64,000 nt of DNA from G963665975 sp963665975 (GCA_963665975.1 OY762508.1:868001-932000); one strand, 5' to 3'; shown: positions 44,715-53,747, counted from the first letter of the stretch. Notes: generated by a model not told the origin, from the letters alone. Program-made: numbers and translations.

Positions 44715-45815
44715 ATGAAGGGACTAACCGTAATACTTGTAGGCTGCCTGCTCACTGCCATGGCCATGAGAAACGCAGATCTACCTTCCTCCAGTGGTCA
44801 CGTACCCGAGATCGAACTACGCGAGTTATTTACCGTCGGCAGCGAAGCTGGCGAGGATGGAGTGTTTTTCGGAAATATCGGCAACCTCGTTGCAGTAGAT
44901 GATGCTGGCCGCATTTTCATTGGCGAAAAGCAGAGCCCAAAGATCCAGGCCTTTACAGCTAATGGTGACCTGATCAATGAAATCGGTCGGGAAGGCGAAG
45001 CTCCAGGTGAATTCAGATCGCTAGGTGCCATACACGCGGGCCCAGGCGATACATTGTATACGTTTGATCCCACCCTCAGAAGAATATCGGCGTTCGCACC
45101 AAACACACTTGACTTGGCCAATGCATTCACCGTTTCGGGGAATGCAACGGGCAGCTATCCTTCTGATTTCTTCGGTGCAATCGACAGGGGCTTTCTGGTG
45201 GTATTCGAAGAACCGGGATCGGATTCGCCGCGGTCGTTAGATGCCAACATCGTAGGCTGGGCAGGGGACGTTATCCAAGGCCCGCTCATGCGTTTGCCTG
45301 CGGTTGAGTGGGTGATCTTGAAAGGCCCATACAGACCTATGGCTACTCATATGCCTTTTGGTCGATATTCATTTTTCCGCTTGGGCCCCGCTGATCACAT
45401 CTATGCGGGCTCAAGCAGCTCCATTGAAGTAACAATCGTGGCAGCTGACGGGACATCGCGTGGATCCATTACCCATCCGCTCGACGGCACACCGGTAACG
45501 AGAAGTGACATAGAGGAGTACGTAAAAGACTATTCAGCCGATATCGCAAGACAAGTCCAACGTGCCATGCGATACAAGACTCGGCCCGTGTATTCTACGT
45601 TTATCGTTGACGATAGAGGCCGAATTTGGGTTCGACGTTCATCCGCAGACAAGGATGCTGGTACCTCGCGGTGGCTCGTCCTGGATGCTGAAAGCCAGGA
45701 AGTAGGTGAATTGATCTTGCCTTCAAGTATTAGCATTCAGGTCGTAGTAGATGGACGGGCATACGCTACGGCGGACGGCTTCAGATTGGTGGTCTACGAG
45801 ATTAGCGAGTCGTAA
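44715..45815 (+). CDS. Exported 6-bladed beta-propeller protein
   Basis: 366 residues with an N-terminal hydrophobic leader (GLTVILVGCLLTAMAM; the Cys at 11 is not a good lipobox). Repeats such as GNLVAVDDAGRIFIGE, IQAFTANGDLINEIGREGEAPGEF and a late FIVDDRGRIWVRR are typical of the 6-bladed propeller group in Bacteroidota. Function unknown, probably ligand binding. A monocistronic unit with ~400 bp upstream. Confidence 0.75.
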   Translation: MKGLTVILVGCLLTAMAMRNADLPSSSGHVPEIELRELFTVGSEAGEDGVFFGNIGNLVAVDDAGRIFIGEKQSPKIQAFTANGDLINEIGREGEAPGEFRSLGAIHAGPGDTLYTFDPTLRRISAFAPNTLDLANAFTVSGNATGSYPSDFFGAIDRGFLVVFEEPGSDSPRSLDANIVGWAGDVIQGPLMRLPAVEWVILKGPYRPMATHMPFGRYSFFRLGPADHIYAGSSSSIEVTIVAADGTSRGSITHPLDGTPVTRSDIEEYVKDYSADIARQVQRAMRYKTRPVYSTFIVDDRGRIWVRRSSADKDAGTSRWLVLDAESQEVGELILPSSISIQVVVDGRAYATADGFRLVVYEISES

Positions 45816-46448
45816 TTGCACGTGTTCGACTGTCAAAAAGGGGCACGTCCTTTTCCAGCACCGCTACCGCAGCGTAACCGTCCGCTGAACCCCTTCTCTG
45901 TGTAAACGCAGCGGTGTTGCGAACCGTGCAGGATATGAGTCGGCTTGTTGCGTCGATTTGGCTAGTGCCGGAAACTGGAAGATGCGCGGGGCATGGATAC
46001 GCTCAACAAAATGGCTCACGTGGTGGCCGGGCTGGTCGGACGCAGGCTCATGTACAAGGAATTGGTGGCAGAATAATGATGGGGCGGCTCTTCGCTGTGG
46101 CTGAGCCAAGATCAATTAAACCACAGAAACAGGCGCCTTCGGAGCGACAGCGATGGCGTTTACTACAGGAGCGGGGCAATACCCCGGCAGCGAACCTGTT
46201 CTATTGGGCAAGACGCCGGTGGAGGTGGTGCGCATGTTGCTCAAGCCGAAAAACGCGAAGATCTGGGACGCATAGCGCCCCGCACCCGTTCACGTATAAT
46301 TCCCTAGTAAATTGGCCATTAATCATCGGTTTTTTAAATATATAAGTCCCCAAAATAGAACACGCGGCGGGACTCCGCCGTTTCAATCCAATCTACCGTG
46401 CTCTAGCCAGACCACGTATTCATTACGCACCCTTTGAGCCGGATCACA
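45816..46448. other. Gene-poor stretch with eroded coding fragments and a hairpin
   Basis: No intact gene. Two short plus-strand fragments look like worn gene ends: MDTLNKMAHVVAGLVGRRLM ending at about 46077, and MAFTTGAGQYPGSEPVLLGK onward, 46153-46275 (40 codons). On the minus strand RFATPLRLHREGVQRTVTLR is also coding-like. None has a recognised family. The stretch looks like decayed genes between the propeller and the primase-like gene. The hairpin at 46365-46380 is described separately. Confidence 0.4.
46365..46380. terminator. Short GC hairpin, possible terminator
   Basis: CGGCGG GACT CCGCCG is a perfect 6-bp stem with a 4-base loop, followed on the plus strand by only TTT. It lies 69 bp beyond the minus-strand stop of the primase-like gene. 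Function as a terminator is weakly supported because the T-run is short. Confidence 0.3.
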
Positions 46449-48188
46449 TCAGGAGTGCCGTAACCCTCGAGTCGCAGAGCGCCAGAAGGCGCCGAACGAG
46501 GCCCGTCCTCCCTTGCCTGATGTCGAGCGGACGGTTCCTTTCCGCCGCGTTTGCGCACGCAATCTTAGCCAGGTCACGTAGCGCTGCCTGGTCGCCTCAT
46601 AATCCAGGTACGCCCGTGCGATGCGGTCGGCATCTGCATTTGTTAGCGGCTGCTCCGTTCGCTCGCCAAAGCTTTCCGCTTCGCGGCGAAACGTTGCCGC
46701 CGCCTCTTCCACCCCACTGCGGATTGCCAAATCCTTGATTTCCCTGACGACATACGAAGGTTCCCGCCAGAACGGTCGGATCGCCTCCACGAATGCATAA
46801 AAGCGTCGTTCCATTGCACGATTTGGATTGGGAGCATCCGGTAGGGCATCCTGTTCTGGCAATTCGGACACGGTAATGCTGAATTCTTCTGCAAGTCGAC
46901 GCACCGCAGTCGGAAAGTCCACATTGTCGAGCCGCATCACAAAATCAATCGCATTGCCACCCGAAAACCCGCAACCGAAGCAGTGAAACCCCTTGCCCTG
47001 ACGCAGATGTAGCGACGGATCGGTATCCCGGTGCGCCGGGCAACATCCCTTGAACCCGTCCCCGGTTGGCGTTAGCTCCGTGTAGCGCCGCGCCACCTCT
47101 TCCAGGGATGCCTCTTCGCGCACTGTCCGAACGAATTCGTCAGATAGCCAGGTATCGGCGGCACCTTTCGTAAATATGCGTCGTTTCCTCGGCGCGTCAG
47201 CACGCTTGCGCATGCTCTCCATTACCTCCCGAATTGCGTCCCCGTTCGGCGCAAGAGCCAGCAGGCGCGTGTGTTCGGACTCCGGCAAGCGTGCGATATA
47301 CTCTGCGGACCAGACTTCGGCTCGAAGGGGGCCGCCCTCAGTTTCGCTATTGATCCGATCAATGACGCTGGGGGCTATTTCCAGAATGTGGCTCGATTCG
47401 GACGATTCCCGAACAAGCACCCTCGCTCCCGCAGACTGCAACACCTCACCAGGATCCTTGCCATGATTTAGCATGGCCACCCGTACATCAACGCCGTGAT
47501 CTGCCAGCTTCGCAGCATTCAATAAAATGCTTCGCCGTCCGGTGGCGTCACCGTCGGGGACCAGGATGACCTCCTTCGTGCGCTCAGCGACGTGTGCCGC
47601 CTGCGTCCTGCTGATCAGGGCTCGACCGATACCGAGGACATTGGGTTGGCCTGCGGACGCCATTGCAAGCGTGTCGATCTGTCCTTCGACCAGATACACC
47701 GCGCCACTCTGCGCAATTGCCTCACGAGCCTGATCCCAACCGTACAAGAGACGTGACTTGGGCATCCCACGACTGTTGTTGTAGCGCCGGGTGTCTTCTT
47801 CGAATTCTGGCAAGATGCGACCGGAGAACCCTGCAACACGGCCTTCTTCACTATACGGCAGCATGATGCGCCCGCGGAAGACGTCATACCAACCATTGCC
47901 GTGTTGCCGCGGACGCACCAGGTCCGCGGCCTCAAGCAGTTCGAAGGCCACAGGCCCCGAGCGTCTGGCAAAAAAGTTCCACTCGTTGGGAGCATAGCCT
48001 ATTTGATACCGGCTGATTGTTGCGTCTGTAATTCCCCGCTCGGACAGGTAGGCCCGCGCTCGTTCGCCGTTGCGCGAATGGAGCATGGCGCGGTATTCCC
48101 GAATAGCAAACACCAGCGCTGGCTGCGTGTCTGCCGATGCCTCCCGTTCCGCCGTGGGCGGTGCCGTTTGTGCTTGTGGTGTCGTCAT
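46449..48188 (-). CDS. DnaG-type primase with reversed domain order (Toprim core first, CHC2 zinc domain after)
   Basis: Residues are counted from the furthest upstream in-frame start (48209); ATG 48188 is residue 8 and is preferred. Residues ~35-260 are the primase core: HSRNGERARAYLSERGI, IGYAPNEWNFF, FRGRIMLPYSEEGRVAGFSG, then the Toprim VEGQIDTL (Glu175, Asp179) and DGDATG (Asp219, Asp221). The CHC2 zinc-binding domain, N-terminal in DnaG, is at ~355-445 with ligands Cys390, His393, Cys410 and Cys413 (CPAH, HCFGCG). A ~120-residue helical tail (465-586), basic at its end, follows. Canonical DnaG is zinc-core-helicase-binding; here the order is core-zinc-tail. All catalytic and zinc residues remain, so it may be active. 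It diverges from the SRAP gene, 148 bp apart. It may be an accessory or mobile-element primase. Confidence 0.85.
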   Translation of the reverse strand: MTTPQAQTAPPTAEREASADTQPALVFAIREYRAMLHSRNGERARAYLSERGITDATISRYQIGYAPNEWNFFARRSGPVAFELLEAADLVRPRQHGNGWYDVFRGRIMLPYSEEGRVAGFSGRILPEFEEDTRRYNNSRGMPKSRLLYGWDQAREAIAQSGAVYLVEGQIDTLAMASAGQPNVLGIGRALISRTQAAHVAERTKEVILVPDGDATGRRSILLNAAKLADHGVDVRVAMLNHGKDPGEVLQSAGARVLVRESSESSHILEIAPSVIDRINSETEGGPLRAEVWSAEYIARLPESEHTRLLALAPNGDAIREVMESMRKRADAPRKRRIFTKGAADTWLSDEFVRTVREEASLEEVARRYTELTPTGDGFKGCCPAHRDTDPSLHLRQGKGFHCFGCGFSGGNAIDFVMRLDNVDFPTAVRRLAEEFSITVSELPEQDALPDAPNPNRAMERRFYAFVEAIRPFWREPSYVVREIKDLAIRSGVEEAAATFRREAESFGERTEQPLTNADADRIARAYLDYEATRQRYVTWLRLRAQTRRKGTVRSTSGKGGRASFGAFWRSATRGLRHS

Positions 48189-48336
48189 CGTCTTATATTG
48201 TCTTCGCAAGTGGGCACAACGCCGCCTCCTATAGTGCCTGGGCTGTAGCAGGTGCGTGGCGCCTGCATGTCTGGACTACGGTTGCAAATTACGTGCCAAG
48301 TTGCCGCCTCCATGTATTAGCCAGTGCCTGACTCCT

Positions 48337-48969
48337 ATGTGCGGTCGCATCGCCCAAACACACACGCCCGACGAACTGAGCGAACTTCTCGGTGTCACCA
48401 GCGGACTCGATCAGCTGGACGGGATCGCGCCATCCTATAATGTGCCGCCATCGGCGCAATTGCCCGGCCTGATAGCCGAAAACAACGTCCTGGAGTGGAG
48501 CACATTTACCTGGGGTCTGCTCCCGGTATGGAATAAGGACGGCCGCACGATGATCAACGCCCGCAGCGAGACCGTAGCTCAAAAGCCAATGTTTCGACGA
48601 GCCTTCAAGCATCGCAGATGCGTGTTTCCGGTTACTGCCTACTATGAGTGGCTACCACAGCCGGGAAGACCTAAGCAGCCATACTGTATCCGCCCGCAGG
48701 CAGAAGAACAGCTCCTGTTGGCGGGCATTTACGAAAACGGTCGCTGCGCCATCCTTACGCGAGCAGCCCGCGAGGATTTCGCCTTCATTCATGATCGCAT
48801 GCCGGTGGCGCTTCCACAAGACCTCGTCGACTTGTACCTCACCGCTGAACAACCATCCTTCGTATTCGAAGCTGCGGAAGATCTGGCCCTGCATGCTTAT
48901 CCCGTTACGAGACTCGTCGGCAATCCTCGCTTTAACGACCCGTCCTGCCTGGAGCCGCTGTCGTCTTGA
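48337..48969 (+). CDS. yedK: SRAP-domain protein (SOS response-associated, YedK/HMCES)
   Basis: 210 residues from ATG 48337, which places catalytic Cys2 right after the initiator (MCGRI). Other active-site landmarks are YNVPPS, the INARSETV loop, FPVTAYYEW with the catalytic Glu, and FIHDRMPVAL with the His. The protein covalently caps abasic sites in single-stranded DNA and protects stalled replication forks. Divergent from the permuted primase gene, which may be relevant to DNA repair. An imperfect dyad (GCAGGTGC/GCGCCTGC) lies at 48248-48266 between them. Confidence 0.92.
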   Translation: MCGRIAQTHTPDELSELLGVTSGLDQLDGIAPSYNVPPSAQLPGLIAENNVLEWSTFTWGLLPVWNKDGRTMINARSETVAQKPMFRRAFKHRRCVFPVTAYYEWLPQPGRPKQPYCIRPQAEEQLLLAGIYENGRCAILTRAAREDFAFIHDRMPVALPQDLVDLYLTAEQPSFVFEAAEDLALHAYPVTRLVGNPRFNDPSCLEPLSS

Positions 48970-49512
48970 CCTACACATGGCCTGATGCCCGAGCTCTTGG
49001 GTGAGGTGACCAGCATGTTACTAAGATACGCGGTAGTCAGGGTAATTCAGATGCACCCATTGCAACGATTCTGACAAGAAATGCTATTCCAGATCTTAGT
49101 AGGAGACCCAAACCGGAACGCGCCCAACGGTTACAGCGGCGTACGCCTGCGTCTATGGAAGCGTCCGACGGGCAACAGATAGCCCAAGACTAAATAGAAA
49201 GTACGTGTCCCTTGCCCAACCAGTGTCCTCTGAAATGCGAGACAGCAACGATGCGACCTCCATTAACGGCCGAAATCTGTCACGTCCGGAATACGACTAC
49301 CGGAATGCTGGCTGATGCTACGTGCTACGACACAAGCGGGGATTCGACCCATGTTTGCACCGCTTCAGACGCAGAATATTCGCAAATCATCGCTGGCCTC
49401 GCACAACACCGAAATAGGCCCTCTGATCCTGTAGATGCTGGGCCAGCAAAATTCGTGGAACCGTAATTATCTTAACTCATTCTCCAAGCTGCATTACAAA
49501 AAGAGTCGGTTC
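48970..49512. other. Intergenic region, no supported gene
   Basis: About 540 bp. An open frame at 49212-49466 is not like any protein known to me and lacks a ribosome-binding site; it is treated as chance. No RNA gene or repeat was seen. The promoter of the GroES-like gene should be in the last 100 bp. Confidence 0.4.
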
Positions 49513-49911
49513 ATGTCAGATTTGATCATTGTCGGCGATCGAGTATTGATCGATCCTGAAGAAGGGGAGCAGCATACAGATTCCGGCCTGGTGCTGCCAG
49601 CGTCTGTGGCCGAACGTGATCGTGTGGGAAGTGGGACTGTGGTTCGCGTGGGCCCGGGTCACCTGATTCCGAATCCCGAGTATACTGAAGGCGAGCCATG
49701 GACAGGACCCAAGGAAGCGGTACGATATCTACCCCTACAGGCACAGAATGGCGACTTTGCGTTCTTTCTGCGAGATGAAGCCATCGAGTTAACCTACGAG
49801 GGCAAGAAATATCTCATCGTTTCCGATAACGCCATCCTTGCGCTGATTAGGCCGGGCTCCAATGATATCCTCGACGACATTGAAGACATTCTCAATGCGG
49901 AGAATGAGTAG
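49513..49911 (+). CDS. GroES-like co-chaperonin family protein, orphan and extended
   Basis: 132 residues from ATG 49513 (canonical GroES ~97). The N-terminus IIVGDRVLIDPEEGEQHTDSGLVLPASV keeps the GroES start and the mobile-loop-like hydrophobic GLVLP. There is a ~30-residue insertion (LIPNPEYTEGEPWTGPKEAVRYLPL), then the second half FFLRDEAIELTYEGKKYLIVSDNAILALI and an acidic tail. No GroEL lies next to it. It may cap a chaperonin or act alone. Its 3' end overlaps the convergent acyl-CoA synthetase gene by 20 bp. Confidence 0.8.
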   Translation: MSDLIIVGDRVLIDPEEGEQHTDSGLVLPASVAERDRVGSGTVVRVGPGHLIPNPEYTEGEPWTGPKEAVRYLPLQAQNGDFAFFLRDEAIELTYEGKKYLIVSDNAILALIRPGSNDILDDIEDILNAENE

Positions 49912-51412
49912 GATCTGCCGCTCTGTTACGTAGCCAGTCCCTCACTGCCGGTTTCTTGATCTTCCCCATCACATTCCGCGGCAGTGCTTCGAAACACTCC
50001 AGGCGCGTCGGCGCCTTGTACGAAGCCAGTCGCTTCTTGGCCCAACTTCGAAGGTCCCGTAGCGAGAGCGTCGTCCCGGAATTCAGGACAACTGCCGCAG
50101 CGACCCGCTCTCCCCATTCCGCGTCCTCAAGGCCAACCACGGCACAGGCAGCGATTGCCGGGTGCAAACGTAGCACTTCTTCTACTTCGAGTGCAGAAAC
50201 TTTGTACCCCCCGGTCTTGACGATGTCGACGGACATTCTCCCAAGAATCCGGTAGTAGCCCTGGTCTCTCGCAGCAATATCACCGGTGCGGAACCAGTCC
50301 CCTTCGAAACTCGCTCGCGTATCTGCCGGACGATTCCAATATTCGCGAAACACGTTTGCGCCGCTGACATGCAACTCTCCCGGCACTCCATCGGTAGCGA
50401 TAAGGCTCCCCGCATCGTCAACAAGCCGTACGGATACGTTTGGCACGGGGCACCCCACAAAGCCGGGGCGCCGGTCCCCCTCAAGGGGATTCGAGAGCAC
50501 AAGACCGATTTCGGTCATTCCGTATCGCTCAAGAATCCGGTGGCCGGTTATTTCCCGCCAACGATCAAATATGCTGACTGGCAGTGCCGCTGACCCCGAT
50601 ATCATGAGGCGCATTCGACGGACCCCTGCCGCCCATTGCTCCTTTTCAGAGACTGATCCCTCCTCCCATACCTGAAGAAGCCGAGCGTACATCGTGGGTA
50701 CCGCCATAAGCAACGTGGAGCCTGCCATTTGCCGCCAGACCTCCCGAGCATCAAACCCAGCCAGACACACAATTTTCGCCCCCGCCCACAGGGGTGTAAG
50801 AAGCGCCGCGATAATGCCGTGCGTGTGGTGAAGAGGCAGGACATGCAGCAAGATGTCGTCCGCGCAAACACCCCATGTCTCTACCAGCGGCGTCACCATT
50901 GCCGTGATGTTGTTGTGGGTGGTTACGACACCCTTTGGCCGACTCGTCGTGCCGCTGGTATACAGGATCATCGCCGAACGCTCTGGCGCTATGACAGGCA
51001 AGTCCTGCGTCGCCGTCTGCATCGCCCGATTGATCCGCACCACGTACAGATTGTGCTGCAATGCGACTCCGGTCAAACGCTGCTCCATTGCCGGATGGAC
51101 AAGCAGGTGTGTGGGTTCGGAATCAGCGAACACGCGCGCGATTTCCGGAATTGGATGTGAGCGACACAGGGGCACGGCCATGCCACCGGAGAGCCATATC
51201 CCCCACAAGGCGGTGAGGTACGGTAATCCCGGCGGCGCCATGAAGGCCACGCAAGCCCCTTCGAGATCTAACCTTCCGCCTAACAGGCGCGACGCCACGG
51301 CCTGTGCACCGTGGAGCACATCCGCATACGTGTGGTTTCCGGTTTCGTCTTGCAGTGCGGGCCGGTCGCCATGAACAACCGCCTGAGCTATAATGGGTAT
51401 GGAGTTGCGCAT
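49892..51412 (-). CDS. AMP-forming acyl-CoA synthetase (malonyl-CoA synthetase-like)
   Basis: 506 residues from ATG 51412; the open frame continues to 51604 but that part lacks the family pattern. ANL-superfamily motifs: YTSGTTSRPKGV (P-loop), RYGMTEIGL, WFRTGDIA (adenine/ribose Asp) and KTGGYKVSALEVEE, with the catalytic Lys near the C-terminus in NVMGKIKKPAVRDWL. It activates a carboxylate as acyl-AMP and then CoA thioester. Similarity to ACSF3/malonyl-CoA synthetases is a pattern impression. The 3' end overlaps the GroES-like gene. Confidence 0.88.
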   Translation of the reverse strand: MRNSIPIIAQAVVHGDRPALQDETGNHTYADVLHGAQAVASRLLGGRLDLEGACVAFMAPPGLPYLTALWGIWLSGGMAVPLCRSHPIPEIARVFADSEPTHLLVHPAMEQRLTGVALQHNLYVVRINRAMQTATQDLPVIAPERSAMILYTSGTTSRPKGVVTTHNNITAMVTPLVETWGVCADDILLHVLPLHHTHGIIAALLTPLWAGAKIVCLAGFDAREVWRQMAGSTLLMAVPTMYARLLQVWEEGSVSEKEQWAAGVRRMRLMISGSAALPVSIFDRWREITGHRILERYGMTEIGLVLSNPLEGDRRPGFVGCPVPNVSVRLVDDAGSLIATDGVPGELHVSGANVFREYWNRPADTRASFEGDWFRTGDIAARDQGYYRILGRMSVDIVKTGGYKVSALEVEEVLRLHPAIAACAVVGLEDAEWGERVAAAVVLNSGTTLSLRDLRSWAKKRLASYKAPTRLECFEALPRNVMGKIKKPAVRDWLRNRAADPTHSPH

Positions 51413-51602
51413 GCCTTGGTCAGCGCACGAATAAAGAGGCTCTTGCTCCTTGCCAGAAATTGCGATCGTTAATAGTGTACTCAATAATTGGACGGTATAT
51501 TGAGGTTGAAGTCTGCAATTTGACCATCGAACGACCCTAGCCAACAGAGCCTCGTTGCACAAACGCATTCGCTTGATCCACAAGTACTGCACTCCCGAAC
51601 TC

Positions 51603-52118
51603 ATGCAATGGATTCCGCCCAGCCTGATCGGCCTCCTACTGCTGGTGATCCCCGTGCATGCCCAATCTTTTGCGTCGAGAATCGGAGTGGGTGTCAGAGT
51701 ATCGGGAGTCGACGGAGTATATCTTGGCGCCCGTTACGGTACACTTGAGATCCTTGTATCCCGGGGGACCCTGCGGGACGACGGTGTCACATACCATGAG
51801 CTCCGCATTGGCGGCCAGCCTCATTTCTATCTATGGAGACGAGACAGGTTCAAGGTTTATGCTTTTGGACGCCTCGTGTTAGGATTCAACATAGGAGACA
51901 ATAGATCGATCGAGCTGGGCTGGATTCCCATAATTTCGGGGACCCTCATCGCGGGCGCTGGCGTGGAGCTGCCTTTGCACAGGCGGACGCAACCACGAGG
52001 CCTTGTCATGTCTCTGGATGTGGGAAGCGGAATATATCGGGATCCGGGAGGAGTTCTGATTGTGGACTTGATTTCGTGGCCTCAGTTCGGAGTAGGACTT
52101 CATTATTACTTCTATTAA
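51603..52118 (+). CDS. Small exported outer-membrane beta-barrel-like protein
   Basis: 171 residues from ATG 51603 with a signal peptide (IPVHAQ). The mature part has ~10 alternating strands (SRIGVGVRVSGVDGVYLGARYG, KVYAFGRLVLGFNIG) and ends GVGLHYYFY, with an aromatic last residue as in barrel proteins. No family recognised. It diverges from the acyl-CoA synthetase gene (~190 bp). Confidence 0.6.
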   Translation: MQWIPPSLIGLLLLVIPVHAQSFASRIGVGVRVSGVDGVYLGARYGTLEILVSRGTLRDDGVTYHELRIGGQPHFYLWRRDRFKVYAFGRLVLGFNIGDNRSIELGWIPIISGTLIAGAGVELPLHRRTQPRGLVMSLDVGSGIYRDPGGVLIVDLISWPQFGVGLHYYFY

Positions 52119-52388
52119 GTGACCGGTGCGTTCCTTCCAGGATCATCCATATGACAACGCACACGCTCATGTATAATCGGCTGCAAGCGACCGTAATTCT
52201 GAACGCAATAATGCTAAATGGAAGTCGTCCATAGCGTCGGATGAGCAGCACGACCGGATTCCTGTACTTAAGCAAACCTATAATTCCCTACGTTGCACAC
52301 CCGCCGCCAAGCCACTTCCTGTGCCCGCAAAAAATATTTCTCACAAAGATTATGCGCCTGAATACAATCCATCACATCCTATTCCCCG

Positions 52389-52462
52389 TGGCGTGGGAGA
52401 GACTCGAACTCTCGACCTTGCGATTATGAGTCGCACGCTCTAACCGACTGAGCTACCACGCC
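52389..52462 (-). tRNA. tRNA-Met (CAU), elongator-type
   Basis: On the minus strand the acceptor stem GGCGTGG pairs with CCACGCC, followed by a single-base discriminator A; the CCA end is not encoded. D-stem GCTC/GAGC, anticodon stem TGCGA/TCGCA with loop CTCATAA (anticodon CAT), T-stem GAGAG/CTCTC with TTCGAGT. The sequence resembles elongator tRNA-Met; a tRNA-Ile with lysidine-modified CAU cannot be excluded from sequence alone. Confidence 0.95.
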
Positions 52463-52593
52463 GAAGCACGCAAGATACGATGCTCCTGTCAAAAAGTGCC
52501 GACGGAACGCTGCAACGTCCTTCCCATCGCACGGCAACAGATTGACCAAAACGTGGTATGACGACCGAAGGATAAGCCACGATCCACCCGTTC

Positions 52594-53574
52594 ATGCCCT
52601 GGAACGAAATACTTGATCAGTCTGACGTTATCAGTATCCTGCGGGGTGTGGTGGCCACGCAGCGCATCGCACATGCATACCTGTTCCACGGCCCACCTGG
52701 CGTCGGCAAGCGAGCCGTTGCCCTGGAATTCGCGCGAACGCTGCAATGCGAAACGGAGGCGGACGAAGCTTGTGGAACCTGCCGTCCATGTGACAAGGTC
52801 AAACGGCTCATTCATCCCGACGTTCAAGTCCTGTTACCACAGCCCAGCGATGCTTCCCTGGAAGATGTTCAAGCCCGCCTGCAGCGCCTTGCCGAGCAAC
52901 CGTACGCCGTTGTCGACTTTGTGCGAAGACCCTCCCTGAATGATCCGGGAGTCGCTTCAAACAAGCAAGCCTTCTACCATGTCGCACGGATCAAGGAAGA
53001 GTTGTGGCCATCCCTGCACTATAACCCGGTAGAAGGCCGCTACCAGATAGTCATCATGATTGATGCCGACCTCCTGCGAGTCGAGGCGGCAAACGCGTTT
53101 CTGAAGCTTCTCGAAGAGCCTGGCCCGCGGACAATCTTCATCCTCACCTCCAATCGGCCAGACCTGATGCTGCCGACAATCCTGTCCCGCTGCCAACGGG
53201 TAGGATTCACCATGCTGGAACTCGAGAGTATCGAGCATGCCCTGCGCGAACAGGTTGGCGTAGAAGCTTCGCGTGCGGCTATTCTGGCGCGCATGGCGGG
53301 CGGCTCATTCTCGCGCGCCCGCGAGCTCGCTGAAAACGAAGACCTCATGGGCGACCGAGCACTACTGGTTGACTTTCTACGGCAGTCGTATGTCATGAAT
53401 ATCGGCAAGCAGGCCGATCTCATTGAGCAAGTTTCCCGCATGGGCACCGAGCGTGTCCGTGGCATTTTGGGCCTTATGATTAACTGGCTTCGTGACCTGA
53501 TGCTCTACCGCATCATGGGCCAGGAAGCGCAGCTAATCAATGTAGACCAGACCAGACTGTGTCACGATTTGTAG
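52594..53574 (+). CDS. holB: DNA polymerase III delta-prime subunit, 5' frame (frameshifted at 3' end)
   Basis: 326 residues. The AAA+ clamp-loader ATPase fold has a P-loop HGPPGVGKR at 32-40, a four-cysteine zinc module (Cys52, Cys60, Cys63, Cys66, CGTCRPC) and the sensor-1 region LTSNRPDLMLPTILSRCQR. It would load the sliding clamp. The frame ends NVDQTRLCHDL, but the expected C-terminal helical collar continues in another frame at 53559-53747. It is followed by ricT, a common pair in Bacteroidota and Firmicutes. Confidence 0.88.
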   Translation: MPWNEILDQSDVISILRGVVATQRIAHAYLFHGPPGVGKRAVALEFARTLQCETEADEACGTCRPCDKVKRLIHPDVQVLLPQPSDASLEDVQARLQRLAEQPYAVVDFVRRPSLNDPGVASNKQAFYHVARIKEELWPSLHYNPVEGRYQIVIMIDADLLRVEAANAFLKLLEEPGPRTIFILTSNRPDLMLPTILSRCQRVGFTMLELESIEHALREQVGVEASRAAILARMAGGSFSRARELAENEDLMGDRALLVDFLRQSYVMNIGKQADLIEQVSRMGTERVRGILGLMINWLRDLMLYRIMGQEAQLINVDQTRLCHDL

Positions 53575-53747
53575 GAAACCTGCCCAATGCCGATGTGGAT
53601 GCGATGGTCAGCCTCGTAGAAGACGCGCTTCGTCTTGTCGAATCGAATGTAAATATACGCCTTGTGCTGACGGCGCTGTCACAATCGCTGGGACATGCCA
53701 TGCGGGCGCCGCACAGCGGAGAACTGTATGTTTCGCTGGCCAGTTGA
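53559..53747 (+). CDS. Out-of-frame C-terminal tail of holB (apparent frameshift)
   Basis: The 62-codon frame, beginning GTG at 53559 inside holB, encodes SRFVGNLPNADVDAMVSLVEDALRL and VNIRLVLTALSQSLG, a helical segment like the C-terminal collar of delta-prime proteins. It overlaps the 5' frame by 16 bp. One base deleted in the region 53545-53560 would explain it. It may be a real mutation, an assembly error or a programmed shift. As a free gene it would be tiny. Confidence 0.6.
   Translation: MSRFVGNLPNADVDAMVSLVEDALRLVESNVNIRLVLTALSQSLGHAMRAPHSGELYVSLAS

Noticed and set aside
49212..49466. Open frame of 84 codons between the SRAP and GroES-like genes
   Set aside because: No ribosome-binding site, composition unlike the neighbours, and no recognisable motif; treated as chance.
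53540..53580. Programmed frameshifting in holB
   Set aside because: No slippery heptamer or pseudoknot was apparent; mutation or assembly error is simpler, so only the frameshift itself is reported.
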